DNA of 64,000 nucleotides, from NCBI RefSeq assembly GCF_963855985.1, contig NC_087116.1, forward strand, positions 6,349,001 through 6,413,000, read 5' to 3'. The notes under the pieces were generated by a model. It did no database searches. It was not told the origin of the DNA and saw only the letters and a program-made list of their open reading frames with translations. The translations under genes were made by a program, and so were the position numbers. Below are positions 10,082 to 18,800 of this stretch, piece by piece; positions within the stretch are counted from its first letter, which is position 1; every line of letters begins with the position of its first letter. Source of the stretch: Ostrinia nubilalis. Lineage: Eukaryota; Arthropoda; Insecta; Lepidoptera; Crambidae.

Positions 10082-13000
10082 ATGAACATCAAGGTTTTGC
10101 AGGCGAATATCAACCATTCCACTGCTGCACAAGATCTTCTCATGCAGCACATAGTAGAGTGGTCGATAGACGTGGCGGTTGTGTCTGAGCCCTATTATGT
10201 CCTGCCCAATAGAGACAGTTGGGCAGTAGACTCCCAACAGCTGGTGGCCTTGATTGGGGCAGGCGCGCACAAACCCAGTACGGTCGCCAGGGGCGATGGC
10301 TTTGTACTTGCCAGGTGTGGGGGATTGCTGGTGGCGGGAGTGTACTCCCCTCCCAGTAGATCGGTCGCTGAGTTTGAGTCCAGCCTGGACAGGCTGGGAT
10401 CTCACATTCGAGGGCTCGCATTCCCCACACTCGTGGCGGGCGATTTCAACGCCAAAGCCACAGACTGGGGTGCAAGGGTGACGGATGCTCGAGGAGCTAT
10501 CTTGCGCAGCTGGGCGGTCGTCCTGGGGTTGGTGTTACTCAACTCCGGGACGGAAGCCACGTGCGTGCGACCACAGGGCGAGTCCATAGTGGACGTTTCG
10601 TTTGCTAGCCCTGCTGTCGCACGCCGCGTGGCCGATTGGCGAGTACGGACCGAGGCAGAGTCCCTGTCTGATCACAGGTACATTACCTTTGAAGTTTCTG
10701 CCTACGGTACCGGGATGACAACACAGCAGTCGCAGGTTGGCCCCTCGCCATTTCCGCGGTGGAAACTTGCAAGCCTTGACAGGGATATGCTGATTGAGGC
10801 GGCCCTTGTCAAGGATTGGGAGCCTGCAGGTAGCGAGCCACTAAACGTAGAGCGAGAGACGGAGTGGGTCCGGAAAGCCATGGTGGACATTTGTGACAGC
10901 GCAATGCCCCGGGTAGGACCCGTGCCTCCCAAGCGGCAGGTATACTGGTGGACGGAGGAGATCGCCGAGCTGCGCAGGGCTGCGATTGCAGCCCAGCGCG
11001 AATCCACCCGCCACCGGCGCAGACGGCTACGCGACCCAGCGCTCGACGGCCCCTTGTACGAGACGTACAAACAGGCCAAGAAGGCCCTCCGTGTGGCGAT
11101 CGCTCAGGCTAAGTCCAGGGCCCGGGAGGAGATGCTGGAGACGCTCAACCGAGACCCGTGGGGTCGCCCTTACCGGTCTGCGAGGGGAAAACTCCGCCCG
11201 TGGGCACCGCCGATCACAGACACTATGGAGCCCGCGCTGCTGGGCACAGTGATGACCTCTCTGTTCCCGGTGCAGGCGGAGTTCTCCCCACCGCCTATGC
11301 GGACACATCCAGAGGCATCAACAGAGCCCCCCCCGCCCGTGTCAGAGGGCGAGTTTGGTGCTGCCATACTCCGACTGCGCGCAAAGAAGGTGGCACCGGG
11401 ACCGGACGGGGTGCCTGGAAGGGTGTGGGTAATGACGGCAGAGATCTTGGGCGAGCGAGTGAGGCGTCTGTTTAGCAACTGCCTCAGCCAGGGCAAATTT
11501 CCCTCGCTCTGGAAGACTGGCAGGCTTGTCCTCCTCCCGAAGCCAGGACGGCCAGCGGACTCCCCTTCTGGATACCGCCCTATTGTAGTGCTGGACGAGG
11601 GTGGGAAGCTCTTGGAGAGGGTGATTCATGCCCGCCTGGTCCGGCACCTTGAGAGCGTTGGACCGAACCTCTCGGCCCAACAATTTGGGTTCCGGGCCGA
11701 GCGGTCAACAATAGACGCCATACTTCGAGTAAAGGAGCTGGCGACGAAGGAGGTGGCCCGGGGTGGGGTGTTATTGGCAGTGTCGTTAGATATAGCTAAC
11801 GCCTTCAACACCCTACCATGGGCCTGCATTAGGCAAGCCCTTAAACACCACGGGGTGCCTACTTATCTCCAGGCGGTTATTGCTGACTACCTGTCGGGCC
11901 GAGAGGTGGTTTGTGTGGGGCGGCAGGGCTTCCTCCGTCACCAGGTATCGTGCGGTGTTTCACAGGGATCAGTCCTTGGACCACTCCTGTGGAACATCGG
12001 TTTCGACTGGGTCCTCCGCGGGCGACTCATCACTGGGGTCGGCGTAACATGTTACGCTGACGACACCCTGGTGACAGCCCGCGGATGTGACTACGGAGAG
12101 GCGTCTCGCCGTGCCACAGCTGGCGTGGCGACAGTGGTCCGGCGGATGCGCGAGCTAGGCCTAAGAGTGGCGCTTGAAAAGTCGGAGGCTATGTGCTTTT
12201 ACAGGGCTCGGCAAGCGCCACCGGAGGGGGCTCACATCATTGTAAGTGGCGTCCGAATCATGGTGGGTCGTACCATGCGGTACCTTGGCCTAACCCTCGA
12301 CAGTCGATGGAAGTTTGAAACCCACTTCAAACTTTTGGCACCGAAGTTGTTGGCCACTGCGGGGGCCCTCAGCCGCCTGCTGCCAAATATAGGGGGGCCG
12401 AAAAACGCATGTCGGCGGCTTTATACGGGCGTCGTGCGCTCCATGGCCCTATATGGGGCCCCGGTGTGGTATGACGCTCTAGAAGGGGTTAATACCAGAC
12501 AGATCCTTGCAGTCCAGCGGGTGATGGCCGCGAGGGTTATACGTGGGTACCGCACCGTGGCTACTGAGGCAGCCATCGCATTGGCTGGAACCTTACCCTG
12601 GGACCTCGACTCTCTGGTCCTTGCTGCGGTTTATCAGTGGCGAGGAGACCAAAGGGCTCAGGGCCAACGTCCAGCGCTCAGGGAGATCGAGGCAGAGAGA
12701 GACAGACACGTGGAGGTAGCCATGGAGGCTTGGGGGCACCGTTTGGCCCGATGCGCTGCTGGCCGCCGCACCCTAAGCGCCATCCAGCCCGTGCTAGATG
12801 AGTGGGTGCTACGCCAGCACGGTCGTCTAACGTACCGGACGACTCAAATCTTTACGGGCCACGGCTGTTTCGGGGACTATCTCCACCGAATAGGTCGGGA
12901 GCTCGACGCCAGGTGCTGGCACTGCGATGCTGCGACGGACTCCGCACAGCACACCTTGGAGGTGTGCCCAGCGTGGGATGTCGAGCGGGAGTCGCTCGTA

Positions 13001-13216
13001 GCCGCAGTGGGAGACGACCTCTCTCTGCAGGCCGTAGTGGCCCGCATGGTGGGGAGTAAGGAGGTATGGCAGGCAATGCTCTCCTTCTGCGAGGCAGTTA
13101 TCTCGCAGAAGGAAGCGGCGGAGAGGGAGCGAGAGGCTTCGGCTGACGCCCCTATGATCCGCCGCCGTCGTCCAGGGCGTCGCAGGAGGGTTTACAACCT
13201 CCACGCTCCTCCTTAG
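10082..13216 (+). CDS. non-LTR ORF2: endonuclease and reverse transcriptase
   Basis: An uninterrupted 1044-residue frame starting at the ATG two bases after the ORF1 stop. Residues 1-205 are an APE/EEP endonuclease (QANINHS, SEPY near 37, GDFNAKATDWG near 119, LSDHR near 195) that nicks target DNA. The reverse transcriptase follows from about 400 to 720 (QFGFRAERSTIDAI, SLDIANAFNTLPW, GVSQGSVLGPLLWN, and CYADD near 658 with both catalytic Asp). A C-terminal CCHC (CWHC, then H and C near 944-960) is typical of the R1 clade. No RNase H was seen. It ends with a basic tail. All catalytic motifs are present, so ORF2 may be functional even though ORF1 is truncated. Confidence 0.95.
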   Translation: MNIKVLQANINHSTAAQDLLMQHIVEWSIDVAVVSEPYYVLPNRDSWAVDSQQLVALIGAGAHKPSTVARGDGFVLARCGGLLVAGVYSPPSRSVAEFESSLDRLGSHIRGLAFPTLVAGDFNAKATDWGARVTDARGAILRSWAVVLGLVLLNSGTEATCVRPQGESIVDVSFASPAVARRVADWRVRTEAESLSDHRYITFEVSAYGTGMTTQQSQVGPSPFPRWKLASLDRDMLIEAALVKDWEPAGSEPLNVERETEWVRKAMVDICDSAMPRVGPVPPKRQVYWWTEEIAELRRAAIAAQRESTRHRRRRLRDPALDGPLYETYKQAKKALRVAIAQAKSRAREEMLETLNRDPWGRPYRSARGKLRPWAPPITDTMEPALLGTVMTSLFPVQAEFSPPPMRTHPEASTEPPPPVSEGEFGAAILRLRAKKVAPGPDGVPGRVWVMTAEILGERVRRLFSNCLSQGKFPSLWKTGRLVLLPKPGRPADSPSGYRPIVVLDEGGKLLERVIHARLVRHLESVGPNLSAQQFGFRAERSTIDAILRVKELATKEVARGGVLLAVSLDIANAFNTLPWACIRQALKHHGVPTYLQAVIADYLSGREVVCVGRQGFLRHQVSCGVSQGSVLGPLLWNIGFDWVLRGRLITGVGVTCYADDTLVTARGCDYGEASRRATAGVATVVRRMRELGLRVALEKSEAMCFYRARQAPPEGAHIIVSGVRIMVGRTMRYLGLTLDSRWKFETHFKLLAPKLLATAGALSRLLPNIGGPKNACRRLYTGVVRSMALYGAPVWYDALEGVNTRQILAVQRVMAARVIRGYRTVATEAAIALAGTLPWDLDSLVLAAVYQWRGDQRAQGQRPALREIEAERDRHVEVAMEAWGHRLARCAAGRRTLSAIQPVLDEWVLRQHGRLTYRTTQIFTGHGCFGDYLHRIGRELDARCWHCDAATDSAQHTLEVCPAWDVERESLVAAVGDDLSLQAVVARMVGSKEVWQAMLSFCEAVISQKEAAEREREASADAPMIRRRRPGRRRRVYNLHAPP

Positions 13217-13580
13217 GAGTCTCGACCGCCGGGTATGGGGATGCCCGGCGGGCGCCTAACGAGACCCGTGGCGCCGGCGCACCAGTGTCCAGGGCGCCGT
13301 TAGCGGATGACCCGAGGGGAATCACTATTCCCCTCGAAGCTGGAGGGGCTCGCCCAAGAGCGAGCTGTAGCCTGAGACGGAGCCGCGGACGAATGTCCAA
13401 TAGGACAATAACTCGCGGCTTCGTATCAATGGCCCCGGAGGACACCGTCGGGTTTTAGTGGGTAGGCCCCGCCCTCCCGGCGGGGAGAGTCCCACATAAC
13501 CCACTGACTGACTGTCCCCATCAGCCAGTGGGCATGCGCAAAGCATTTCCCGACGCAAAAAAAAAAAAAAAAAAAAAAAA
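13217..13580 (+). other. 3' UTR and poly(A) tail of the non-LTR element
   Basis: GC-rich 3' UTR with a hairpin near 13228-13250 (CCGCCGGGTA...TGCCCGGCGGG). The A24 tail is at 13557-13580, immediately before the right target duplication. Confidence 0.85.
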
Positions 13581-13596
13581 AGGTACCGTAGCGGTG

Positions 13597-13737
13597 CACT
13601 AAGAAAGGAATTCCCGAAATACCCACGGGAACGGGAATTAGCGGGAAAATTCTTTTGTATGAAAAATCTAAACCGCGTAAGATAGATAAAGGGGGTAAAA
13701 CGGGATCCACGCGTACGAAGTCGCGGGCGGCCGCTAG
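13597..13737. repeat. right part of the repeat split by the non-LTR element
   Basis: Continues 8757-8834. Shares GGGATCCACGCGTACGAAGT with 25630-25805 and, inverted, with 49104-49150. Confidence 0.75.
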
Positions 13738-13779
13738 TAAAACATAAGATTATAGAAATTAGCGAGTATGTATTACATC

Positions 13780-13897
13780 TTAAGCCCATGAAAGCCAGTC
13801 GGTGTACCGAGACACGCGGGTGTTGACACCAGGGAAGAAGGGTTGACCGCAACCACGGCCCCAGGAGCTGACGCCAACGACGACCCCGTTGTGGAAC
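13780..13897 (-). pseudogene. truncated last exon of serine-protease homologue, copy 1
   Basis: In reverse it encodes the last 38 residues of a trypsin-fold protein ([16 protein letters not shown], then [13 protein letters not shown], stop). At its 5' side it is cut by the hairpin MITE starting at 13898. Small differences from the intact exon (SSWG instead of GSWG, VNTR instead of VYTR) show it came from a paralogue or an older allele. Confidence 0.85.
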
Positions 13898-14062
13898 ACC
13901 CATCCTTATCGCTCGCGCGTAATTATGTTGCTATCGCGCTCGCACACTCACTGCGGGTGCCAGTCGCACAGTCGCGACAGCAATATAATTACGCGCGAGC
14001 GATAAGGATGGGTAGCTAGGGGTCATTGGACAAAATTCTACGTGCTCACGGACCGGGCTTTA
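13898..14062. repeat. hairpin MITE (CCCATCCTTATCGCTCGCGC family), left-truncated
   Basis: ACCCATCCTTATCGCTCGCG opens the stem and its reverse complement closes it. The outer right arm (GGGGTCATTGGACAAAATTC...CCGGGCTTTA) is present and the matching left outer arm is missing. The family recurs at 14792, 30549, 32541, 36692, 44572 and 53668. Confidence 0.85.
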
Positions 14063-14271
14063 AAGGGAGATGTGACAAGGGGACGGGGCCGGTGTCGCAT
14101 CAATATGCCCAAAAACAGACCACATTGCTCGTGACAGCAATGATGACAGTTTACATTGCTTGCGCTTGCGTAGTACTAAGATTATTCGAACGTTGAGTAC
14201 TGATACCGCAGTGAATAATGGGCACATTCGAACTAGAATTCAATCGTACGTAGTACGTAGGTACATTACCT

Positions 14272-14419
14272 ACGTCCGTATTCACAAACGATGCTTGCCT
14301 ATTTGAAGCATCAAATTGAACGCACAGCATTGAATAGAGCTCTGTGATTGGTCCGTGTGTCACCCTGTGCGTTCAAGCGCACTGTGAGACCTCATAGTAA
14401 TATTTGTGAATACGGGCGT
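14272..14419. repeat. foldback MITE (CGCCCGTATTCACAAAC family)
   Basis: Same family as 516-733. Duplicated at 15166-15313 with the 894-bp unit. Confidence 0.75.
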
Positions 14420-14492
14420 TAGTCTTGCAACAGGTCGCGCGACCATGATCAGTCCGCGCGCCCTGTCATTGGCCTATGATCTTGAAGCTTAA

Positions 14493-14627
14493 GGGCTGAT
14501 TTTTCAACCGGATAACTTTTAACTGAAGAATAAGTTTGGCACATTGACAGTTTTAGTACGGGAAATATGTCAAAATGACAAGGTTATTCTTCAGTTAAAA
14601 AATATCTGACGATTGAAAAATCAGCCC
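14493..14627. repeat. foldback MITE with TAA target site
   Basis: GGGCTGATTTTTCAA at the left and TTGAAAAATCAGCCC at the right, with TAA on both sides. Second copy at 15387-15521. Confidence 0.8.
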
Positions 14628-14673
14628 TAAATAAAACATAAAATTCTAGAAATTAGCGAGTATGTATTACATC

Positions 14674-14791
14674 TTAAGCCCATGAAAGCCAGTTGGTGTA
14701 CCGAGACACGCGGGTGTAGACACCAGGGAAGAAGGGTTGACCGCAACCACGGCCCCAGGAGCTGACGCCAACGACGACCCCGTTGTGGAAC
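14674..14791 (-). pseudogene. truncated last exon of serine-protease homologue, copy 2
   Basis: Second copy of the broken exon, 894 bp from copy 1 and cut at the same base by the hairpin MITE at 14792. It ends like the intact exon, in VSRYTNW and a stop. Confidence 0.85.
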
Positions 14792-14956
14792 ACCCATCCT
14801 TATCGCTCGCGCGTAATTATGTTGCTATCGCGCTCGCACACTCACTGCGGGTGCCAGTCGCACAGTCGCGACAGCAATATAATTACGCGCGAGCGATAAG
14901 GATGGGTAGCTAGGGGTCATTGGACAAAATTCTACGTGCTCACGGACCGGGCTTTA
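14792..14956. repeat. hairpin MITE (CCCATCCTTATCGCTCGCGC family), duplicated copy
   Basis: Identical in structure to 13898-14062; moved with the 894-bp tandem unit. Confidence 0.85.
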
Positions 14957-15165
14957 AAGGGAGATGTGACAAGGGGACGGGGCCGGTGTCGCATCAATAT
15001 GCCCAAAAACAGACCACATTGCTCGTGACAGCAATGATGACAGTTTACATTGCTTGCGCTTGCGTAGTACTAAGATTATTCGAACGTTGAGTACTGATAC
15101 CGCAGTGAATAATGGGCACATTCGAACTAGAATTCAATCGTACGTAGTACGTAGGTACATTACCT

Positions 15166-15313
15166 ACGTCCGTATTCACAAACGATGCTTGCCTATTTGA
15201 AGCATCAAATTGAACGCACAGCATTGAATAGAGCTCTGTGATTGGTCCGTGTGTCACCCTGTGCGTTCAAGCGCACTGTGAGACCTCATAGTAATATTTG
15301 TGAATACGGGCGT
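15166..15313. repeat. foldback MITE (CGCCCGTATTCACAAAC family), duplicated copy
   Basis: Tandem-unit copy of 14272-14419. Confidence 0.75.
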
Positions 15314-15386
15314 TAGTCTTGCAACAGGTCGCGCGACCATGATCAGTCCGCGCGCCCTGTCATTGGCCTATGATCTTGAAGCTTAA

Positions 15387-15521
15387 GGGCTGATTTTTCA
15401 ACCGGATAACTTTTAACTGAAGAATAAGTTTGGCACATTGACAGTTTTAGTACGGGAAATATGTCAAAATGACAAGGTTATTCTTCAGTTAAAAAATATC
15501 TGACGATTGAAAAATCAGCCC
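15387..15521. repeat. foldback MITE with TAA target site, duplicated copy
   Basis: Tandem-unit copy of 14493-14627. Confidence 0.8.
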
Positions 15522-15567
15522 TAAATAAAACATAAAATTCTAGAAATTAGCGAGTATGTATTACATC

Positions 15568-15861
15568 TTAAGCCCATGAAAGCCAGTTGGTGTACCGAGA
15601 CACGCGGGTGTAGACACCAGGGAAGAAGGGTTGACCGCAACCACGGCCCCAGGATCCGACGCCGACGACGACCCCGTTGTGGAACAGCGGTCCACCAGTG
15701 TCGCCCTGGCACGGGCCGCGACCGCCCACGTCGAGCCAACCAGCGCACAGCATGTTGTCAGTGATGGTGTCACCCGTGGTAGCGTAGCGCTGTCGGCAAA
15801 TGGCCTGGTTGATAGTCCAGATTTGCACGTGGCGCAGTTCTTCAGACGACGATCCTCCTTG
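15568..15861 (-). CDS. protease homologue exon 4 (Thr at Ser195) and stop
   Basis: Acceptor CCTATTTCAG. Encodes [36 protein letters not shown] and [13 protein letters not shown], then TAA at 15570-15568. ACT replaces the Ser codon, a one-base change from TCT. No AATAAA was seen close downstream on this strand, where the tandem repeat units begin. Confidence 0.92.
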   Translation of the reverse strand, partial: QGGSSSEELRHVQIWTINQAICRQRYATTGDTITDNMLCAGWLDVGGRGPCQGDTGGPLFHNGVVVGVGSWGRGCGQPFFPGVYTRVSRYTNWLSWA

Positions 15862-18800
15862 CTGAAATAGGTCAATATTTATTTTAAACTAGCGGCCGTG
15901 TGCGGCTTCATCCGCGTGAAAAAAGGGCTGTTTTTAGAGTTTTTCGCGGAAATTATTCGATTTTTTCTCGCCGTAAAAACCATCCTTAGAATTCAAGAAA
16001 CATTATTGAAAAGAATTGGTAAAATTGGTCCAGGCGTTGCAGTGTTGTTGAGTTATGCGCTTACCAACATTTTGCGATTCATTTTTTTATAATATTAAAG
16101 ACTAGCTTTCCGCCCGCGGCTTCGACGTAGTTTATCTGGAAATTATTCGATTTTTCTCGCCGTAAAAGCCATCCTTAGAATTCAAGAAACATTTTCAAAA
16201 AAGTATTGGTAAAATTGTTCAAGGCGTTTTTGAGTTATGAAATCTCAGAAACTACAAGTGCTAGGACTCTCAAATTTTGCATGGGGGTTCCATTTAAAAC
16301 TTAGGTGCTCACTGAGACGGAGTTTTGCAAAATCCAACCCCTAACGGGGTAAAACGGGGTCCATGCGTACGAAGTCGCCTAAGAAGTTTTTATATGGAGG
16401 TCACAGAAAAAAGCAACTTACAGAAGTGGCACCCCATCCCGTAGCCCAGACGACTTGGTTGTCAGCAAGTTGGTAGTTGGCACCAGCGATGCTGGCAAAT
16501 TGCACGGTGCTATTATTCCCAATGGGGATGTCACGAAAGGTTCGGATGATGGACAGGTTGTTGTCTAGTATCCAGCCGTTGTAGTTCGGGTGGTTGGTGA
16601 TTGTTTGGGTGTCGAGCACAAAGCCGCCGCTGTTCGCAAAGGTGGATCCAACTCGGGCGCGCCATCTTATTGGGGCATGTCCACTGAAAATACAATTTTT
16701 CATTAAATCAAAATCAAAAATATTTTATTCAATTTTGACCACTGGTGGCACTTATGAACGTCTAATACAGTAAGCCCGAAGCCCAGTTTCTGCATGGGCC
16801 AGATGTCCCAAAACCCAAAAGTTGGCCAAGTGCGTGTCGTGCCACGCGCAGTGTGGGGTTCCTTAGTTATCCGTCGTTACCACAATATGACTAAGAGCTA
16901 GTGAACGCCAGACCTACGTTATTTTATAAAGGCTGAAAGTTTGTCAGCGCATGCTCCCAACATAGCTAAGAACCATGGCCAAACATGAAGTTTGGGTCAT
17001 GGTGGCTTTGGCAGACAGACGGTACTAAAGGTGTGTAAAATACCAACTTAATTACGTCAAAGTATAAAGGCTGATTTTTTGATATTTCCTTCAAAATGTT
17101 ATTAGAAATGACGTCATTAATTGACAGACACCTACCTTGGTGGCAGCCCTTAGCCAGACACCTTAAAGTTCATGAAAATGTAGTCCTACTTACGTCATAC
17201 TATAAAAGCTGATATTTACATAAAATATTTGAACTATCATTTGATGAAGTTTCCTCATCAGCCAGACACTTCTGATGGTTCCTTCGCCTTGCCAGACAGC
17301 TTTTAGGGTGGCTGAAAGTGCGAACGCGAGGCACTATAAATATTGTTTTTTGTACTTTTTCTTATGTTACTCAAGTATTTGAGTCTGTAAATCATCATCT
17401 CATGTTGATGAGCTGATGATGGAAGGTAAGTACAACTCCTTAAGGCTTAGGTAATCCCTAATTTTAAAGTGATTACCTCTGAAAGTTGCCTAGAGTAAAG
17501 TTCTTAGCAACATTATCATTACCTATGTTAATGCTAATTTTTATTTATTTATTTATTTAAAACTTATATGCACATAGAACGGTGTACATAAGGTGTACAT
17601 ACATGCTAATGTTGCTAAGAACTTTACTCTAGGCGTTTAGCAACTATTTTGAAGATAAAATTTGTGGCACCACATTTTCCGCGTATATAAATTCTAGTGA
17701 GGATTTGGGGGTCCTAATTCAATATAGAATTGTTATAGTATTATTTGATCCCACCAAAAACATTCTGTAAAAAAACTAGCCAAGTCTCGATGGAGCTGCT
17801 TGTTTATCTCTAAAAAGTAATGAAATCTAGACAAAGTCGTGCCAAGTCTATGGTTCCTTACTGCGATTTCTTTATTATTATAGTTAATGTTGTGTGACTT
17901 GGCCGTTGAAGGGTACAAAACCAGGTAATCCATGACACCATTGCACCAATCTGTCGCCAGAACCGCTACCCATTGGCGATGGAAAATTGCCACTTGGAAA
18001 ACGTTGATTCAATAACCAGTCAATTGTAGGCTTAATAAAGCTGCGTATTTCAATAATACTTATTGTATGATTATCTTAATAAAGATTGTTCAACGGCCAA
18101 GTCACACAACATTAACTATAATAATAAAGAAATCGCAGTAAGGAACCATAGACTTGGCACGACTTTGTCTAGATTTCATTACTTTTTAGAGATAAACAAG
18201 CAGCTCCATCGAGACTTGGCTAGTTTTTTACAGAATGTTTTTGGTGGGATGTATGATTATCTTAATAAAGATTGTTCAACGGCCAAGTCACACAACATTA
18301 ACTATAATAATAAAGAAATCGCAGTAAGGAACCATAGACTTGGCACGACTTTGTCTAGATTTCATTACTTTCTAGAGATAAACAAGCAGCTCCATCGAGA
18401 CTTGGCTAGTTTTTTTACAGAATGTTTTTGGTGGGATTTCACTTCTTTTTGTAGAACGTGGCAAAGTTATTTAACGTCGTCGTTTTATCGACATTTTTTT
18501 ACGATATTAAACACAAATAAACTTAACGACCTTTAAAATGGACAACGAATCAGAATTGTTTTAATAACATAACCTAAGCGAACCTTATAGTATAATAAAC
18601 GAAATCAACGAAATGCAAATTACACAACATTCAACTTAATCGACGACTTTCTCTAGAAAGAATAAAAATCTGGACACCGCTTGCTAGTGCTAGCGCCATC
18701 TAGCGGTGAGCGATACAGGCGAACACCACGGTATGGGAGTAGTATTGATTATGAATGTGGTTACTCCAGATCTACGTTTTTCCTAGTTTTTATAGTTTTC

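Larger units (their letters stand above)
8847..13580 (+). mobile_element. R1-clade non-LTR retrotransposon
   Basis: Complete 3' end with a run of 24 A (13557-13580). The target duplication AGGTACCGTAGCGGTG lies at 8835-8850 and 13581-13596. Order is a rearranged 5' end, gag-like ORF1 and ORF2 with endonuclease and reverse transcriptase. Much more GC-rich than its surroundings, and ORF2 has no stop, so insertion looks fairly recent. R1 clade is inferred from the three CCHC knuckles in ORF1, the APE-type endonuclease, the RT motifs and the C-terminal CCHC. The target is neither recognisably rDNA nor telomeric repeat. Confidence 0.92.
13738..15525. repeat. two tandem 894-bp units carrying a broken protease exon
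   Basis: Unit 1 is 13738-14631 and unit 2 is 14632-15525. The same start, TAAAACATAA, begins the intact last exon region at 15526; spacing is exactly 894 both times. Each unit holds the 3' 118 bp of the protease exon, a hairpin MITE, and two further foldback MITEs. The copies are nearly identical apart from changes in the exon part, so the duplication is young. Confidence 0.9.

Noticed and set aside
8847..13580. R1-clade element as a site-specific rDNA or telomeric insertion
   Set aside because: The flanking sequence is a dispersed repeat whose halves rejoin at the target duplication. No 28S rRNA or TTAGG repeat nearby.
18063..18536. 157-codon frame with three [17 protein letters not shown] repeats as a confident gene
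   Set aside because: The frame is produced by a 183-bp (multiple of three) duplication. No domain is recognised; kept only as a repeat.
18680..18705. CTCF-like motif GCGCCATCTAGCGG
   Set aside because: A single match inside a transposon. Similar strings occur in several MITEs here, so it is not evidence of an insulator.
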